IMG/VR virus record: IMGVR_UViG_3300025769_000126
Location: 1-58,368 of that record
Strand: one strand, 5' to 3'
Origin: a virus
Length of the DNA stretch: 58,368 nucleotides
Shown: in pieces, positions 1-8,180 of the stretch
Layout of the letters: every line of letters begins with the position of its first letter
Numbering within the stretch: position 1 is the stretch's first letter
Translations under genes and position numbers: made by a program
The notes under the pieces: generated by a model
What the model saw: the letters and a program-made list of their open reading frames with translations, nothing else
Told to the model about the DNA's origin: nothing
The model's database searches: none

Positions 1-3000
1 TTGTTTTTGCGTGTAGTACATCTACCCAAGTAAGTGTTGAGTTTGCTGTGCGGCTTGGTGCAGTCCTAAGTTTTATTCCGCCTGTTGAACCTGTGAATAT
101 ATATGCTGCACCTTTAGAGTGTTTATGCTTAAAACCACCCGTTTGACCATGATAAGCATTAGCCATTAAACCTATAAATACTTCCGCTGCTGTGCTGTGA
201 CTTCTCACAAGTGAAGAACCGTTGCCCTCTATTGCTCGAAAAATCGTATGCCAATTTTCAACATCACTTGTACCCCATCCTATATTGCCGCTATCTTGTT
301 GCAACCATAATGTATCAGTACTACTATTTTGTACTAGTAATGCCGTTGTTGCTGATGTTGTGCCGCCGCCTTTTACGTGTAATCGCCCTAGGTTTGTTCC
401 ACCTGTATTTATTCCAACAGAACCTGTGTCGTAATATATATCTGAACCACTTGTTGTCCAAGGTGAAGAACCACCACCTCCACCACCACCACCACCACCA
501 CTCAACAAATTTGTTGTGGTTGTTCCATCGTAAAATTTCAAGCTTGTGCCATCAAACCACAAATCCCCGCTATTTGGTGCGGTTGGGTCTACACCACTTC
601 TCATTCGTAGAGATGCTTTGGCTGTCGTGGCTGCTGCTAAATCAATAAAAGCTGTTGGTGATGTAGTTCCTATACCTATATTGCCACCAACAAAGACGTC
701 TCCATCTAAAGTACTGTCTCCAGTATTATGAAATTTAGTTGATGGATTTGAAGTACCTAATCCAAATGGAGATGTGATTATGTATGATGGTTGGCTAGAA
801 TAATGAAACCTAACCGAATTACCTCCCGTACTGCCAAAAACCTCCAAGATACCGCCACCGCCACCGCCTTGCGATACTCTCATTATCGTATCATCATCAG
901 TAGCTTTTACTGTAAAGTTGGTGTATGTGGTTAATGCTCCACTATGCGTTATAGCACCATCATCCGTAACCTTCAACAAATCCGTTCCCGCACTGTTCTG
1001 TGCTAAGAAGGTGGTTGTAGCAGATGTTGTGCCGCTGCCTACTATGTGAGTTCTTGCTGTTGGAGATGACACTCCAATACCAACATTGCCATCTTTGGTT
1101 AATTTCAGTCCAACATAGTGTGTACCCAAATTTTTGTATTGTAGAAACACTCCATCGTTTTCATCGTTTTGTCTGTCAAAACCAATAGCATTATAAATTA
1201 ACGTATTGCCTATTGAATAATATCCAAAAAAACCATTTGACCCACTATAAATTGAACCTGAGTTATTAGACTTTGCAGCTATATATCCTTCTTCGTCAAA
1301 TCTCCATCCATTGTTCCCCGACATTGGTAATAGCAATATATCTCCAGCTGCGTCGGTAGATTTTATCTCAATATCTCTCCTTGCAGTCAAAACCAGATCT
1401 GTGCCATCTGCGTATAAAGTAGCAGTATAATTATTACTTGCACTTTTTAGTTTTAATACACCACCATCAAAGATGGTTACTGTGCCATCGTCAGTTACAT
1501 TTAACTTGTCCGTTCCATCGCTATTCTGCACCAATAATGCAGTTGTTCCGCTTGTTGTTCCGCTGCCTTTAACGTGTAGTCTTGCTGTTGGAGATGCTTC
1601 GCTTATGCCTACGTTGCCGCTTGTGTTAATCCGCATTGCTTCGGCATTGTTACTGTACCAAGTTGGAAAAAATAATGCAGCCGCAGTATGTCTAATCTCA
1701 CCTGTTGTAGGAATTATTGATATTTCGTGATAATTAGCCGTATTCAAACTATTGCGAAATGCGAGTCCGTATTCTCCAACTCCACTTGCTTGTATTCTCG
1801 GTTTAGGGTTGTTTCCCAAAAAATAGAATTGCCCATCATCCGTAACCTTCAATAAGTCCGTTCCCGCACTATCTTCTAATAAAAATGTTGTTCCAGTTGT
1901 TGTTCCTTCGCCTTTTACTCCAAGTCTTGCACCTAAAGATGTTACATCGTTGCCTATTGTTACTTGACTGCTTTCATTGTAATTAATAGCACCTACGAAC
2001 GAAGAACCATTAAAATATTGAAGGCTTGTTACGCTACCTTGTTGTTGTAATCTTGTATAACCCCTAGTTTGGGTGGTATCTCTTAAAGTTATATATGCAG
2101 CACCAGCTACATTCATAGTTAATCGTTCGGCAAACAATCCAGAACTTGTTACATATGCAACTTCGGTTCCTTGTACTGCTAATGATAGTCTGTTAAATCC
2201 TATTGCATCTATTTGTGGTCCAACACTTGTATTGTAACCAATATCTACCCCTTCATTAACATTAGCATCTCTTCTAACTCTTATAAAGTTTTCATCCCTC
2301 GTAAAACTTGCCGAATAACTCAAATCAGTACCACCAACATTGGTAAATGGTATCTGCCCATCTGTGCCTAACGAATGGAATGTGTTACCATTAATGTCTG
2401 TTATGGTTCCATTATCTAACACCTTCAACAACTCTGTATCCGCACTATTTGTCAATAAGAATGTTGCTTGAGTTGTTATGCCTCTACCTTTTACGCCAAG
2501 TCTTGCACCCATAGAACCATCGTTTCCAATAGATACTACCTCAGATGCACTACCATAAGCCCAATAGCTAAAACCCGAATGTCTATAATAACTACCTAAT
2601 AAGTAAACGGAATTACCACCACCCATATAGATTGTGTTAGAACCAACACCATAAATGCGAAAATCCGAACCGCTTTGTCCGTTTAATTGTAGTCTTAAAT
2701 CACCTTCAGCATATAGTTCTGTCCCACCATAATGCAGTCCACTCGAATAAGCCAAGTTATCATTCGTAGCATTAACAAAGGGTATCTGCCCATCTATGCC
2801 GAGTGAAACACCAGCTGACCTGCTTGCTATAGAATAGTAACCACCATCTATCAAGCTACCTGAACCACTTGTGTAAGATAATGTTAGGTTATAAAAATTA
2901 GAATCAGTGGGGTCTACCGTTGCAGCTGTACAAGTGTATATTGCAAAGGCATCTGGATCTTGATTATTAGCTATTATTATGTTGCCACCTCCAAAGGCAG

Positions 3001-3322
3001 TTATTACTGTTATTGCGTCGACGTCATACCCACGCGCAACAGTACTAATTCGCAGTGTTGTAACATCAACAAACTGTATCGATGTCTCAACAAGGTCAGT
3101 GATAGCCATAGATCCCTCTGGTTGAGTAGATGATCCCCCAAAGTATGAATTAAAAAACATATACGGAAGCTGACCTATAACCCCCGCAGCGTTTGTATTA
3201 GCTGTAAAAGCAACTATGTCTTCGATAGCAAAGTTTTTTGTAGTTCCGTCTGTATTAGAGCCGACTAACCTATCGCTACCTTGTATAGTGGTATCGTTGA
3301 CGTATTTACTTATTCTAGCCAT
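1..3322 (-). CDS. Long tail fibre / receptor-binding structural protein, C-terminus cut by the window edge
   Basis: The minus strand is open from an ATG at 3322 to position 1 with no stop, about 1107 codons, so the 3' end lies outside. The product is Gly/Thr/Ser/Asn-rich and beta-repetitive. At least five imperfect repeats of the type GTTSxTTxxLxxNSxGTDLLKVTDDG occur near 2500-2400, 1930-1830, 1585-1480, 1050-955 and 385-280, each followed by a GIG(T/V)SSPTARLHV-like turn. A run of ten glycines lies near 500-470. This is the architecture of fibres of marine Bacteroidetes phages and of proteins that end in an intramolecular chaperone, but no chaperone is visible here. It follows the upstream gene by 6 nt, so it is the last gene of the left minus-strand operon. 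Tail-fibre function is inferred from repeats and position. Confidence 0.8.
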   Translation of the reverse strand, partial: MARISKYVNDTTIQGSDRLVGSNTDGTTKNFAIEDIVAFTANTNAAGVIGQLPYMFFNSYFGGSSTQPEGSMAITDLVETSIQFVDVTTLRISTVARGYDVDAITVITAFGGGNIIIANNQDPDAFAIYTCTAATVDPTDSNFYNLTLSYTSGSGSLIDGGYYSIASRSAGVSLGIDGQIPFVNATNDNLAYSSGLHYGGTELYAEGDLRLQLNGQSGSDFRIYGVGSNTIYMGGGNSVYLLGSYYRHSGFSYWAYGSASEVVSIGNDGSMGARLGVKGRGITTQATFLLTNSADTELLKVLDNGTITDINGNTFHSLGTDGQIPFTNVGGTDLSYSASFTRDENFIRVRRDANVNEGVDIGYNTSVGPQIDAIGFNRLSLAVQGTEVAYVTSSGLFAERLTMNVAGAAYITLRDTTQTRGYTRLQQQGSVTSLQYFNGSSFVGAINYNESSQVTIGNDVTSLGARLGVKGEGTTTGTTFLLEDSAGTDLLKVTDDGQFYFLGNNPKPRIQASGVGEYGLAFRNSLNTANYHEISIIPTTGEIRHTAAALFFPTWYSNNAEAMRINTSGNVGISEASPTARLHVKGSGTTSGTTALLVQNSDGTDKLNVTDDGTVTIFDGGVLKLKSASNNYTATLYADGTDLVLTARRDIEIKSTDAAGDILLLPMSGNNGWRFDEEGYIAAKSNNSGSIYSGSNGFFGYYSIGNTLIYNAIGFDRQNDENDGVFLQYKNLGTHYVGLKLTKDGNVGIGVSSPTARTHIVGSGTTSATTTFLAQNSAGTDLLKVTDDGAITHSGALTTYTNFTVKATDDDTIMRVSQGGGGGGILEVFGSTGGNSVRFHYSSQPSYIITSPFGLGTSNPSTKFHNTGDSTLDGDVFVGGNIGIGTTSPTAFIDLAAATTAKASLRMRSGVDPTAPNSGDLWFDGTSLKFYDGTTTTNLLSGGGGGGGGGGSSPWTTSGSDIYYDTGSVGINTGGTNLGRLHVKGGGTTSATTALLVQNSSTDTLWLQQDSGNIGWGTSDVENWHTIFRAIEGNGSSLVRSHSTAAEVFIGLMANAYHGQTGGFKHKHSKGAAYIFTGSTGGIKLRTAPSRTANSTLTWVDVLHAKT

Positions 3323-3328
3323 TTTACA

Positions 3329-4309
3329 TTACTTTTTTGACTTAGATCCAAAGCCGTTCATTTTATATGTAGCTGGAGAGTTATATCTTTTTCCAATTAT
3401 ATTCTCTGTACTAGCTTTACCTTTATTCCTGAACTCAAAATACCCTTTTTCTGTAAATGGTTTACCTGTTGTTGGATCTATTGTTTTTCTATTAAATCTA
3501 GATACCTTTTCTCCATCCCTCTCTTCTTTCATTTTATAATAGTCTCTAGTTGCTCTTCTTATCTCTTGATTCTGCGCTCTACGTAGTATTGTGTTACTGC
3601 GTTTGACATTCTGTCTTTCTGCAGCACCTTGGTTGTATTTGCTCTTAGGTTTATCTATATCCCCTTGTATTGGTTCTTTTGTACTATTACTTTCGATGCT
3701 TTGTGTTGCGTACTTTAAGCCAGCATTAAAAGCATTACCACCAAGAGTGTAAGCATCGCCGCTGAAAGGGTCTTTATAACTAGATGATCTACCAAGTCCC
3801 TCAGCCATTTCCGCTTTTGTTGGTACTTCATAATCCAAACCATCTGCTTCTTCGAAGTCTTCTGAAGTTAGTACGTCTGGTATGAATACATCTGTCTTAT
3901 ACTTTAATGCAGAGCTTTTATATGTTATTGGTGATGACTGTGACAGTGAGTCAAAGCCCATTTTTAATACTGAGTTTTTCTTGTTGCTTTTCATGTTTTT
4001 AGTTTTATTATAGGCTTCGCGTTCCCAAGGCAACGTACCTGCTCCTTCGTTCATACTGCTTCTAGGGTATATTTTACCCTTCCAGTAAACGTTGTTGTCA
4101 TCGTAGTCTAAGTCTCCGCGTTTCATTTGTTCTATATGTACTTTCTCGTGCGCTATGGCTTCTTTCTCTAATGGCGAACCCTTCTTAACACTCTTGTCTA
4201 CATATATAGACCCATCATTATTAGCTTCAGCTATAACGTCGCCATCTAAGTCTTTTCTAATTACAGGTGTTCCACCTTGTTTTAATTTTTTTCTTTTTGA
4301 TTTTGCCAT
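3329..4309 (-). CDS. HExxH metallopeptidase-like protein next to the tail fibre
   Basis: A 326-aa Lys/Ser-rich protein. Residues 54-58 are HEKVH, a zinc-binding HExxH motif, and an acidic Glu-rich stretch (PWEREAYN, about residues 95-101) lies where a third glutamate ligand could sit, as in gluzincins. Before the motif is a short beta-like segment (GDVIAEANNDGSIYVDKSV). The C-terminal 200 residues are polar, basic and low in recognisable structure. It lies 6 nt upstream of the tail-fibre gene and 1 nt after the winged-helix-like gene, so it is probably virion-associated or involved in fibre processing. The zinc site is seen; substrate and protease activity are inferred. Confidence 0.6.
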   Translation of the reverse strand: MAKSKRKKLKQGGTPVIRKDLDGDVIAEANNDGSIYVDKSVKKGSPLEKEAIAHEKVHIEQMKRGDLDYDDNNVYWKGKIYPRSSMNEGAGTLPWEREAYNKTKNMKSNKKNSVLKMGFDSLSQSSPITYKSSALKYKTDVFIPDVLTSEDFEEADGLDYEVPTKAEMAEGLGRSSSYKDPFSGDAYTLGGNAFNAGLKYATQSIESNSTKEPIQGDIDKPKSKYNQGAAERQNVKRSNTILRRAQNQEIRRATRDYYKMKEERDGEKVSRFNRKTIDPTTGKPFTEKGYFEFRNKGKASTENIIGKRYNSPATYKMNGFGSKSKK

Positions 4310-4310
4310 T

Positions 4311-4754
4311 TTATCTAGTATTATCTTTGAGCATAATATCTATGGCTTTATTGAATACCTTGTCCGTGTACGATTTGTTTTCAAAAAACACACTACGTTT
4401 AGAAGTAGGTAAATCTTCTTCAGCCAGCAATATGCGATATATTCTGCTTATTAGTTGTGAGCACTTAAATGATGTCTTAAAAATGCTGTATTTGATTGTA
4501 GTGCGATTGCGATTCCTCCATACCTCTATCCAGCCTTGTTTCCGCATTTTATCCCAGCGGCGTTTGTCCCAAGACAAGAGGTATTCACCATCCATAAATT
4601 CTTTTCTAGTAAACCTACCCATACAGTCTAGTGTTATTAACAACTCTAATTCTGCATCGGTTAGATTATAAGTTTTACAGGCCCACTTTCGAACGAGCCT
4701 GTAATACTTTAATAATCCTATTTCTCTTAAATCAGAGGGTTCTATCCTCTTCAT
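4311..4754 (-). CDS. Winged-helix-like protein (MarR-like pattern), function unknown
   Basis: A 147-aa basic protein. Its middle part (LTDAELELLITLDCMGRF, then a second helix and WDKMRKQGWIEVWRNRNR with a beta-wing-like KYSIF) has the order helix, helix, recognition helix, wing seen in MarR-type winged helices. It sits between groES (2 nt away) and the metallopeptidase-like gene (1 nt away), inside a structural operon. It could be a late-gene regulator or a small virion protein. The fold assignment is from pattern only. Confidence 0.5.
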   Translation of the reverse strand: MKRIEPSDLREIGLLKYYRLVRKWACKTYNLTDAELELLITLDCMGRFTRKEFMDGEYLLSWDKRRWDKMRKQGWIEVWRNRNRTTIKYSIFKTSFKCSQLISRIYRILLAEEDLPTSKRSVFFENKSYTDKVFNKAIDIMLKDNTR

Positions 4755-4756
4755 AG

Positions 4757-5014
4757 CTATTCTACTATAACTACATCGTTAACCCTTATTACTTTGTAGA
4801 CGATGTTATCTTTTGTTATGCTGTGGCCAGCATGCTTGTCATAATATATTATATCACCTTCCTTTAAAACGTCTGGTACAAGGTCCCCATTACTTATTAT
4901 TTCACCCTTTAGATACCTATTTTCGCTGTCGATGCTATCTGAAATATCAAGACCAGCTATTTGCTTTTTTTCTTTGATATTTTTTACTATCATATAATAA
5001 CTAACTGCTCGCAT
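4757..5014 (-). CDS. groES: GroES-like co-chaperonin (Cpn10)
   Basis: An 85-aa protein with the Cpn10 pattern: an N-terminal strand (YYMIVKNI), a mobile-loop-like segment (KQIAGLDISDSI), a central GEIISNGD strand, then GDIIYYDKHAGHSI matching the GD-V--KYAG-E motif of GroES, and a C-terminal strand (YKVIRVNDVVIVE). It is slightly shorter than bacterial GroES (about 95 aa). The loop tripeptide that docks on GroEL (IVL in E. coli) would be LDI here. It overlaps the 3' end of groEL by 14 nt, suggesting translational coupling, and follows groEL instead of preceding it as in bacteria. Confidence 0.85.
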   Translation of the reverse strand: MRAVSYYMIVKNIKEKKQIAGLDISDSIDSENRYLKGEIISNGDLVPDVLKEGDIIYYDKHAGHSITKDNIVYKVIRVNDVVIVE

Positions 5015-6599
5015 TTTCTATTCTTATATTAGATACTACACAATCAGCTGAAATTATAGTAGATACTACACTAACCGCATTCTTTAATGCTGTTTTAGTA
5101 ACTAGCAACGGATCAACTATACCCGCTTTTATCATATCAACATACTCACCTGTTACAACGTTGCAACCTACACCAGTATCACCCTTGTCTTTAAGCTCTA
5201 TACCAGCGTTTTCTAGTATTGTTTTGTATGGTGCTTTTATCGCATTAAAGAATATCTCTAAACCTGGATGGTCTTCAAACGATGCGTCCTGTTGATTATA
5301 TGTCTCTATGAGGCTATCCGCAGCATCTACTAGTGCAACACCGCCTCCAGGTACAATACCTTCCTGTAGTGCAGCTTTAACCGCGTAAATTGCGTCTTCA
5401 ACCCTGTCTTTCTTTTCTTTTAACTCAACCTTAGAGCCAGCTCCTACCTTTATAACACCAACAGAACCAGATAGCATAGCTAACCTTTGCTCTAATTTGC
5501 GCTTTAAAAACCCATTTTTCTCGTTTTTAATCTGTTTTTTTACATCTTCTATCCTACCTGTCAAACTTTCATCTATCGGTAGTGTAGTAAGTACCGTACT
5601 GTTGCTGTCAGTAACTGATAGTTTGGCTTTTCCAAGGCAACTAGGATCAATTAAGTCCAAATCATCCCCAAGCTCTTCATTAATTACGTCAGCACCTGTT
5701 AATATCGCTAAATCCTCTATAGTTTGGTTCCTTGTTGGTCCAAAACCAGGTGGGTCTATTATATTAACCTTTATGTTACCCTTAACTTTGTTCATTAGTA
5801 GGGCTGATTTAACCTGTTGTTCAACCTCTGCCACTATAAGTAGTGACTTTTTGTTCTTTATTACATATTCTAGTATGTTTTGTATCTTCCTAAGATTAGG
5901 TATCTTACTAGATACAATCAAAACAACAGGATTTTCAAGTTCACACTTGTTTTTCTCTGTATTTGTTACTAGGTATGGAGATGTGAGACCAGATTCTATC
6001 TTGACTCCATCAACAACGTCAACGTACGTCTCATCTGTTTGTGACTCTTCCATCAATACCACACCATTCTTACCTACTTTCTTATAAGCTTCTGCGATTA
6101 TCTTACCCAATACAGCGTCGTTGTTACAGCTTATAGAGCTAACATGATCTAATGTTGCTTTCTTTACTTTAACACTAACATCTTCTAAGTATGCTTCAAC
6201 CTGCTTTAAAGCTACGTCGATACCATTCTTAATGTGTCTTATAGAATAATCTTTGTATTGCGGCTTGTTTACTTCTTTCAGTAGTGATTCAGCAAGGACG
6301 ATAGCCGTAGTGGTACCGTCCCCTGCCTCTTTCACGGTATTTTTCGATGCCTCTTTAATTAGTGTTGCACCTATGTTTTCAACCGGATCGTATAAGACTA
6401 CGCTGTCTGCAACGGTTACACCGTCTTTTGTAATCACCGGTTTTCCTAATCCATCTTCATAAATAACACACTTCCCTGAAGCACCTAAGGTTGATTTAAC
6501 TGCCTTCGCTAGTTTCTCAACCCCATTAATAACCTTCGTTTTTGCGTCGATGCCAAAATCTAAATTCTTGACAATCTGACTTGGTAAATTATATTCCAT
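5001..6599 (-). CDS. groEL: Phage-encoded chaperonin GroEL (Cpn60)
   Basis: A 532-aa, full-length class I chaperonin. The ATP-site motifs are present: TKDGVTVAD (Asp59, equivalent to E. coli Asp52), GDGTTTA (93-99), and DRVEDAIYAVKAA followed by GIVPGGG near the C-terminal equatorial domain (Asp398 equivalent). The apical domain keeps SPY and PGFG. The C-terminal Gly-Gly-Met tail of bacterial GroEL is missing; it ends NIRIENASS. It would fold virion proteins together with the adjacent GroES-like protein, and being in the tail-fibre operon suggests fibre or capsid clients. Phage groEL genes are known but uncommon. Strong identification. Confidence 0.95.
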   Translation of the reverse strand: MEYNLPSQIVKNLDFGIDAKTKVINGVEKLAKAVKSTLGASGKCVIYEDGLGKPVITKDGVTVADSVVLYDPVENIGATLIKEASKNTVKEAGDGTTTAIVLAESLLKEVNKPQYKDYSIRHIKNGIDVALKQVEAYLEDVSVKVKKATLDHVSSISCNNDAVLGKIIAEAYKKVGKNGVVLMEESQTDETYVDVVDGVKIESGLTSPYLVTNTEKNKCELENPVVLIVSSKIPNLRKIQNILEYVIKNKKSLLIVAEVEQQVKSALLMNKVKGNIKVNIIDPPGFGPTRNQTIEDLAILTGADVINEELGDDLDLIDPSCLGKAKLSVTDSNSTVLTTLPIDESLTGRIEDVKKQIKNEKNGFLKRKLEQRLAMLSGSVGVIKVGAGSKVELKEKKDRVEDAIYAVKAALQEGIVPGGGVALVDAADSLIETYNQQDASFEDHPGLEIFFNAIKAPYKTILENAGIELKDKGDTGVGCNVVTGEYVDMIKAGIVDPLLVTKTALKNAVSVVSTIISADCVVSNIRIENASS

Positions 6600-6627
6600 T
6601 AAATTAAATTGTTTTGTTAAAGATTAA

Positions 6628-6927
6628 TTACTCACCATCTTCTTCAAAGGTTTTAATCACCTTAGGCCCATCTAAAAAATCAAGCTTCTTAGTATAGTGA
6701 TCGATGCTTCCATCAATTGCTGCTTCTGCTCCTTCGATAGTTTCCCTTCGTGTTACATCAGTCCAGCCTCCATTTTCATGCTTGCATTCAGTCTGATAAA
6801 ACCCATTAGGTAGTTGTGTAATTCTCCAGTTTTTCTTCTGTGATAAAAACTTCCAGAGGTTAATTGTCTCCTCTGGCACTTGTGGACGACCACTCCACGT
6901 ATTGGTCTTGTAATAAATATACGTCAT
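6628..6927 (-). CDS. Conserved-looking hypothetical protein, about 99 aa
   Basis: The start at 6927 (MTYIYYKTNTWSG) is preferred over the farther upstream in-frame start at 6975, which would overlap the previous gene and add a 16-residue extension with no pattern. The protein contains NGFYQTECKHENGGWTDVTRRETIEGAEAAIDGSIDHY, an alpha/beta pattern with conserved aromatic residues. No family was recognised. It lies 28 nt upstream of groEL in the same operon. Confidence 0.6.
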   Translation of the reverse strand: MTYIYYKTNTWSGRPQVPEETINLWKFLSQKKNWRITQLPNGFYQTECKHENGGWTDVTRRETIEGAEAAIDGSIDHYTKKLDFLDGPKVIKTFEEDGE

Positions 6928-6971
6928 TATATATGGTAATTTGGTTTGTAAGGCACTTGGTTTCGCGGACC

Positions 6972-7229
6972 TCACTTACGCGTTATTTTATTTTTTTTCT
7001 TTACTTCACCCCTGGTGTATGTTGCGCGGTTATACGCTCTAGATACTCTCTTCAAAGTACCATCTGATGCATGGTGAATATCAGAATCAGATCTCTGCCC
7101 GAACCTCTGGTTTTCTGCCTTTCTCTTACGTCTTTTAGGCGTCATAGCTGCAGCCTTGTCTCTAGCCCGCTTTCTTTTTAAAGCAGTAGGAGAAAGCCCC
7201 TGAGAGTTCCCTTTTCGCTTGATTCCCAT
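6972..7229 (-). CDS. Small, strongly basic protein, first gene of the left operon
   Basis: 85 aa, about a third Lys/Arg, including AMTPKRRKRKAENQRFG. It has no signal peptide or membrane segment. It resembles small basic proteins common in marine phages, possibly DNA-binding or packaged. Its ATG at 7229 faces the divergent control region, so it is the promoter-proximal gene of the left minus-strand operon. Function unknown. Confidence 0.6.
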   Translation of the reverse strand: MGIKRKGNSQGLSPTALKRKRARDKAAAMTPKRRKRKAENQRFGQRSDSDIHHASDGTLKRVSRAYNRATYTRGEVKKKNKITRK

Positions 7230-7270
7230 GGTGAAATAATCACATGTATATGTTTAAATTTAAAAGGGGG

Positions 7271-7313
7271 TGACAATAGCTAGTTACTTCTATATCTTAA
7301 CAGGCTAATGTCA
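7271..7313 (+). repeat. 43-bp asymmetric inverted repeat, copy 1
   Basis: Arms begin TGACAATAGC and end GGCTAATGTCA, separated by an AT-rich centre. Preceded by GGGGG. The arms pair except for a fixed A/A mismatch at arm position 6 and two further mismatches in this copy. It has the same length as the other four copies, at 8181, 14779, 15561 and 27172. Confidence 0.85.
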
Positions 7314-7577
7314 TACTTTTCTTTGCTTGGATATTTTTTGTATTAGATATAGGGATATTTTTTATAGCAAGCTATACATTTTATTTTTATTTGCCACAGA
7401 GAAACTCTTTTTTTTTTACAAGCCCCCATGTTGTTTATATTAATCACAAATAGTTTTTTGGCTTTTTTATTTAAACATTTTCACACACTTTAATAAGCAT
7501 GATAAAAATCTTATCAATATTTTAGATAGCGGCCCCCGCCCGTAGGGCGTTTGTGTATAGCATTTTACAAGAATTTT

Positions 7578-7610
7578 ACGATGCTCGATCGATAGTATTA
7601 CTGAATTTAA
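7578..7610 (+). promoter_or_regulatory. Leader motif shared with 8349-8381
   Basis: ACGATGCTC-ATCGATA-TATTACTGAATTTAA is nearly identical to the stretch upstream of the paralogous gene at 8403. A shorter AAATACGA...GATAGTA...CCAAATAAA variant follows at 7640-7675, just before the ATG at 7689. Probably a promoter or 5' leader element. Confidence 0.5.
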
Positions 7611-7688
7611 TATAAAGTACGTAGACGATAAAGTCAAATAAAATACGAAGTATATAAGATAGTAAAACCAAATAAAATAATAAATATC

Positions 7689-7925
7689 ATGAACAAAGTA
7701 AACACATTAATCTCAAAAAGATTCGTAATCAGAAAATCTCTAATCGGTAAAAACACTGTAATCAAAGTTGAATTCAAGAATGGTAAAACATTTGAATACA
7801 ACCACGACAAGGCGTGGGAACTCATGAAAGACAACTTAGAAAATCTCGCGTGTTGGGAGAAGTACAAAAGTTATACAAGTAGCACTTCGATACCAAGAGT
7901 ACTACAATCGGCGGAGGTAGTGTAA
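7689..7925 (+). CDS. Small orphan protein, paralogue of the gene at 8403
   Basis: 78 aa, mixed alpha/beta, Lys-rich. It shares RKSLIG, FKNGK, YNHD and an identical tail CWEKYKSYTSSTSIP with the 75-aa product at 8403. The conservation of the C-terminal tail between otherwise diverged copies suggests a functional peptide. First gene of the rightward operon and so a likely early gene. No family recognised; early host-takeover function is only a guess from position. Confidence 0.65.
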   Translation: MNKVNTLISKRFVIRKSLIGKNTVIKVEFKNGKTFEYNHDKAWELMKDNLENLACWEKYKSYTSSTSIPRVLQSAEVV

Positions 7926-7936
7926 CAACTACTTCC

Positions 7937-7964
7937 ACCCCTTCGGGGTCGATCTATTGATCGA
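7937..7964 (+). terminator. Two tandem hairpins after the first early gene
   Basis: ACCCC-TTC-GGGGT (7937-7949) is followed at once by TCGATC-TATT-GATCGA (7949-7964), sharing one T. There is no U-tract, so this may be a processing or stability element rather than an intrinsic terminator. It directly precedes the tRNA-like element. Confidence 0.4.
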
Positions 7965-7972
7965 TCGATCTA

Positions 7973-8020
7973 TCTTGCACTAAAGGTTAGTCAAATGAGA
8001 GTTCGATTCTCTCTGCAAGA
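7973..8020 (+). ncRNA. 48-nt tRNA-like element without an anticodon arm
   Basis: A perfect 7-bp acceptor-like stem TCTTGCA/TGCAAGA (7973-7979 with 8014-8020) closes a small D-arm-like hairpin CTAA-AGG-TTAG (7980-7990). It also closes a perfect T-arm, GAGAG-TTCGATT-CTCTC (7997-8013), whose loop fits the GTTCRANTC rule. There is no room for an anticodon arm and no encoded CCA. It lies between a small gene and the membrane-protein gene at 8024. Alternatives are a decayed tRNA or a tRNA-derived attachment site, but the intact 5' strand of the acceptor argues against a bare att core. Confidence 0.5.
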
Positions 8021-8023
8021 TCT

Positions 8024-8173
8024 ATGAAATATGAACTAAAAAAAGAAAAGAACGAGAAAATAACAGTATTCCACGTGCTGCTGTTCTTAGTGTATGTATG
8101 GCAAACAACAGGTGTTTTGATACTTATTGGGTACTTAATAACTGGTAAACTTAACCCAATATTGTGGTTCTAA
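8024..8173 (+). CDS. Short single-span membrane protein
   Basis: 49 aa. A charged N-terminus (MKYELKKEKNEK) is followed by a long hydrophobic stretch (VFHVLLFLVYVW, then VLILIGYLI) that makes one or two membrane spans. The ATG lies 3 nt after the tRNA-like element. Its stop overlaps the run leading into the second 43-bp repeat. No homologue recognised; small phage membrane proteins of this kind often act in host inhibition or lysis control. Confidence 0.5.
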   Translation: MKYELKKEKNEKITVFHVLLFLVYVWQTTGVLILIGYLITGKLNPILWF

Positions 8174-8180
8174 AAAAGGG

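Larger units (their letters stand above)
7230..7688. promoter_or_regulatory. Divergent control region between left and early operons
   Basis: About 460 bp without a credible gene, between the leftward gene starting at 7229 and the rightward gene at 7689. It is very AT-rich. It holds a 43-bp inverted repeat (7271-7313), a GC-rich hairpin CGCCC-GTA-GGGCG (7537-7549) and two leader motifs (7578-7610 and 7640-7675). The same order of elements recurs upstream of the paralogous gene at 8403. Promoters for both operons must lie here, but no canonical Bacteroidetes -7 TAnnTTTG box could be assigned with confidence. Confidence 0.7.

Noticed and set aside
211-1730. Plus-strand ORFs at 211-648 (His-rich), 222-434, 546-731 and 1473-1730
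   Set aside because: They are on the opposite strand of the continuous tail-fibre frame; the His run is the complement of the fibre's Gly run, and none has a recognisable product.
7973-8020. Ordinary tRNA or tRNA-derived attachment site
   Set aside because: Too short for a tRNA and no anticodon loop. An att core would normally have only the 3' half of a tRNA, but the 5' acceptor strand is also present, and there is no integrase in the window.
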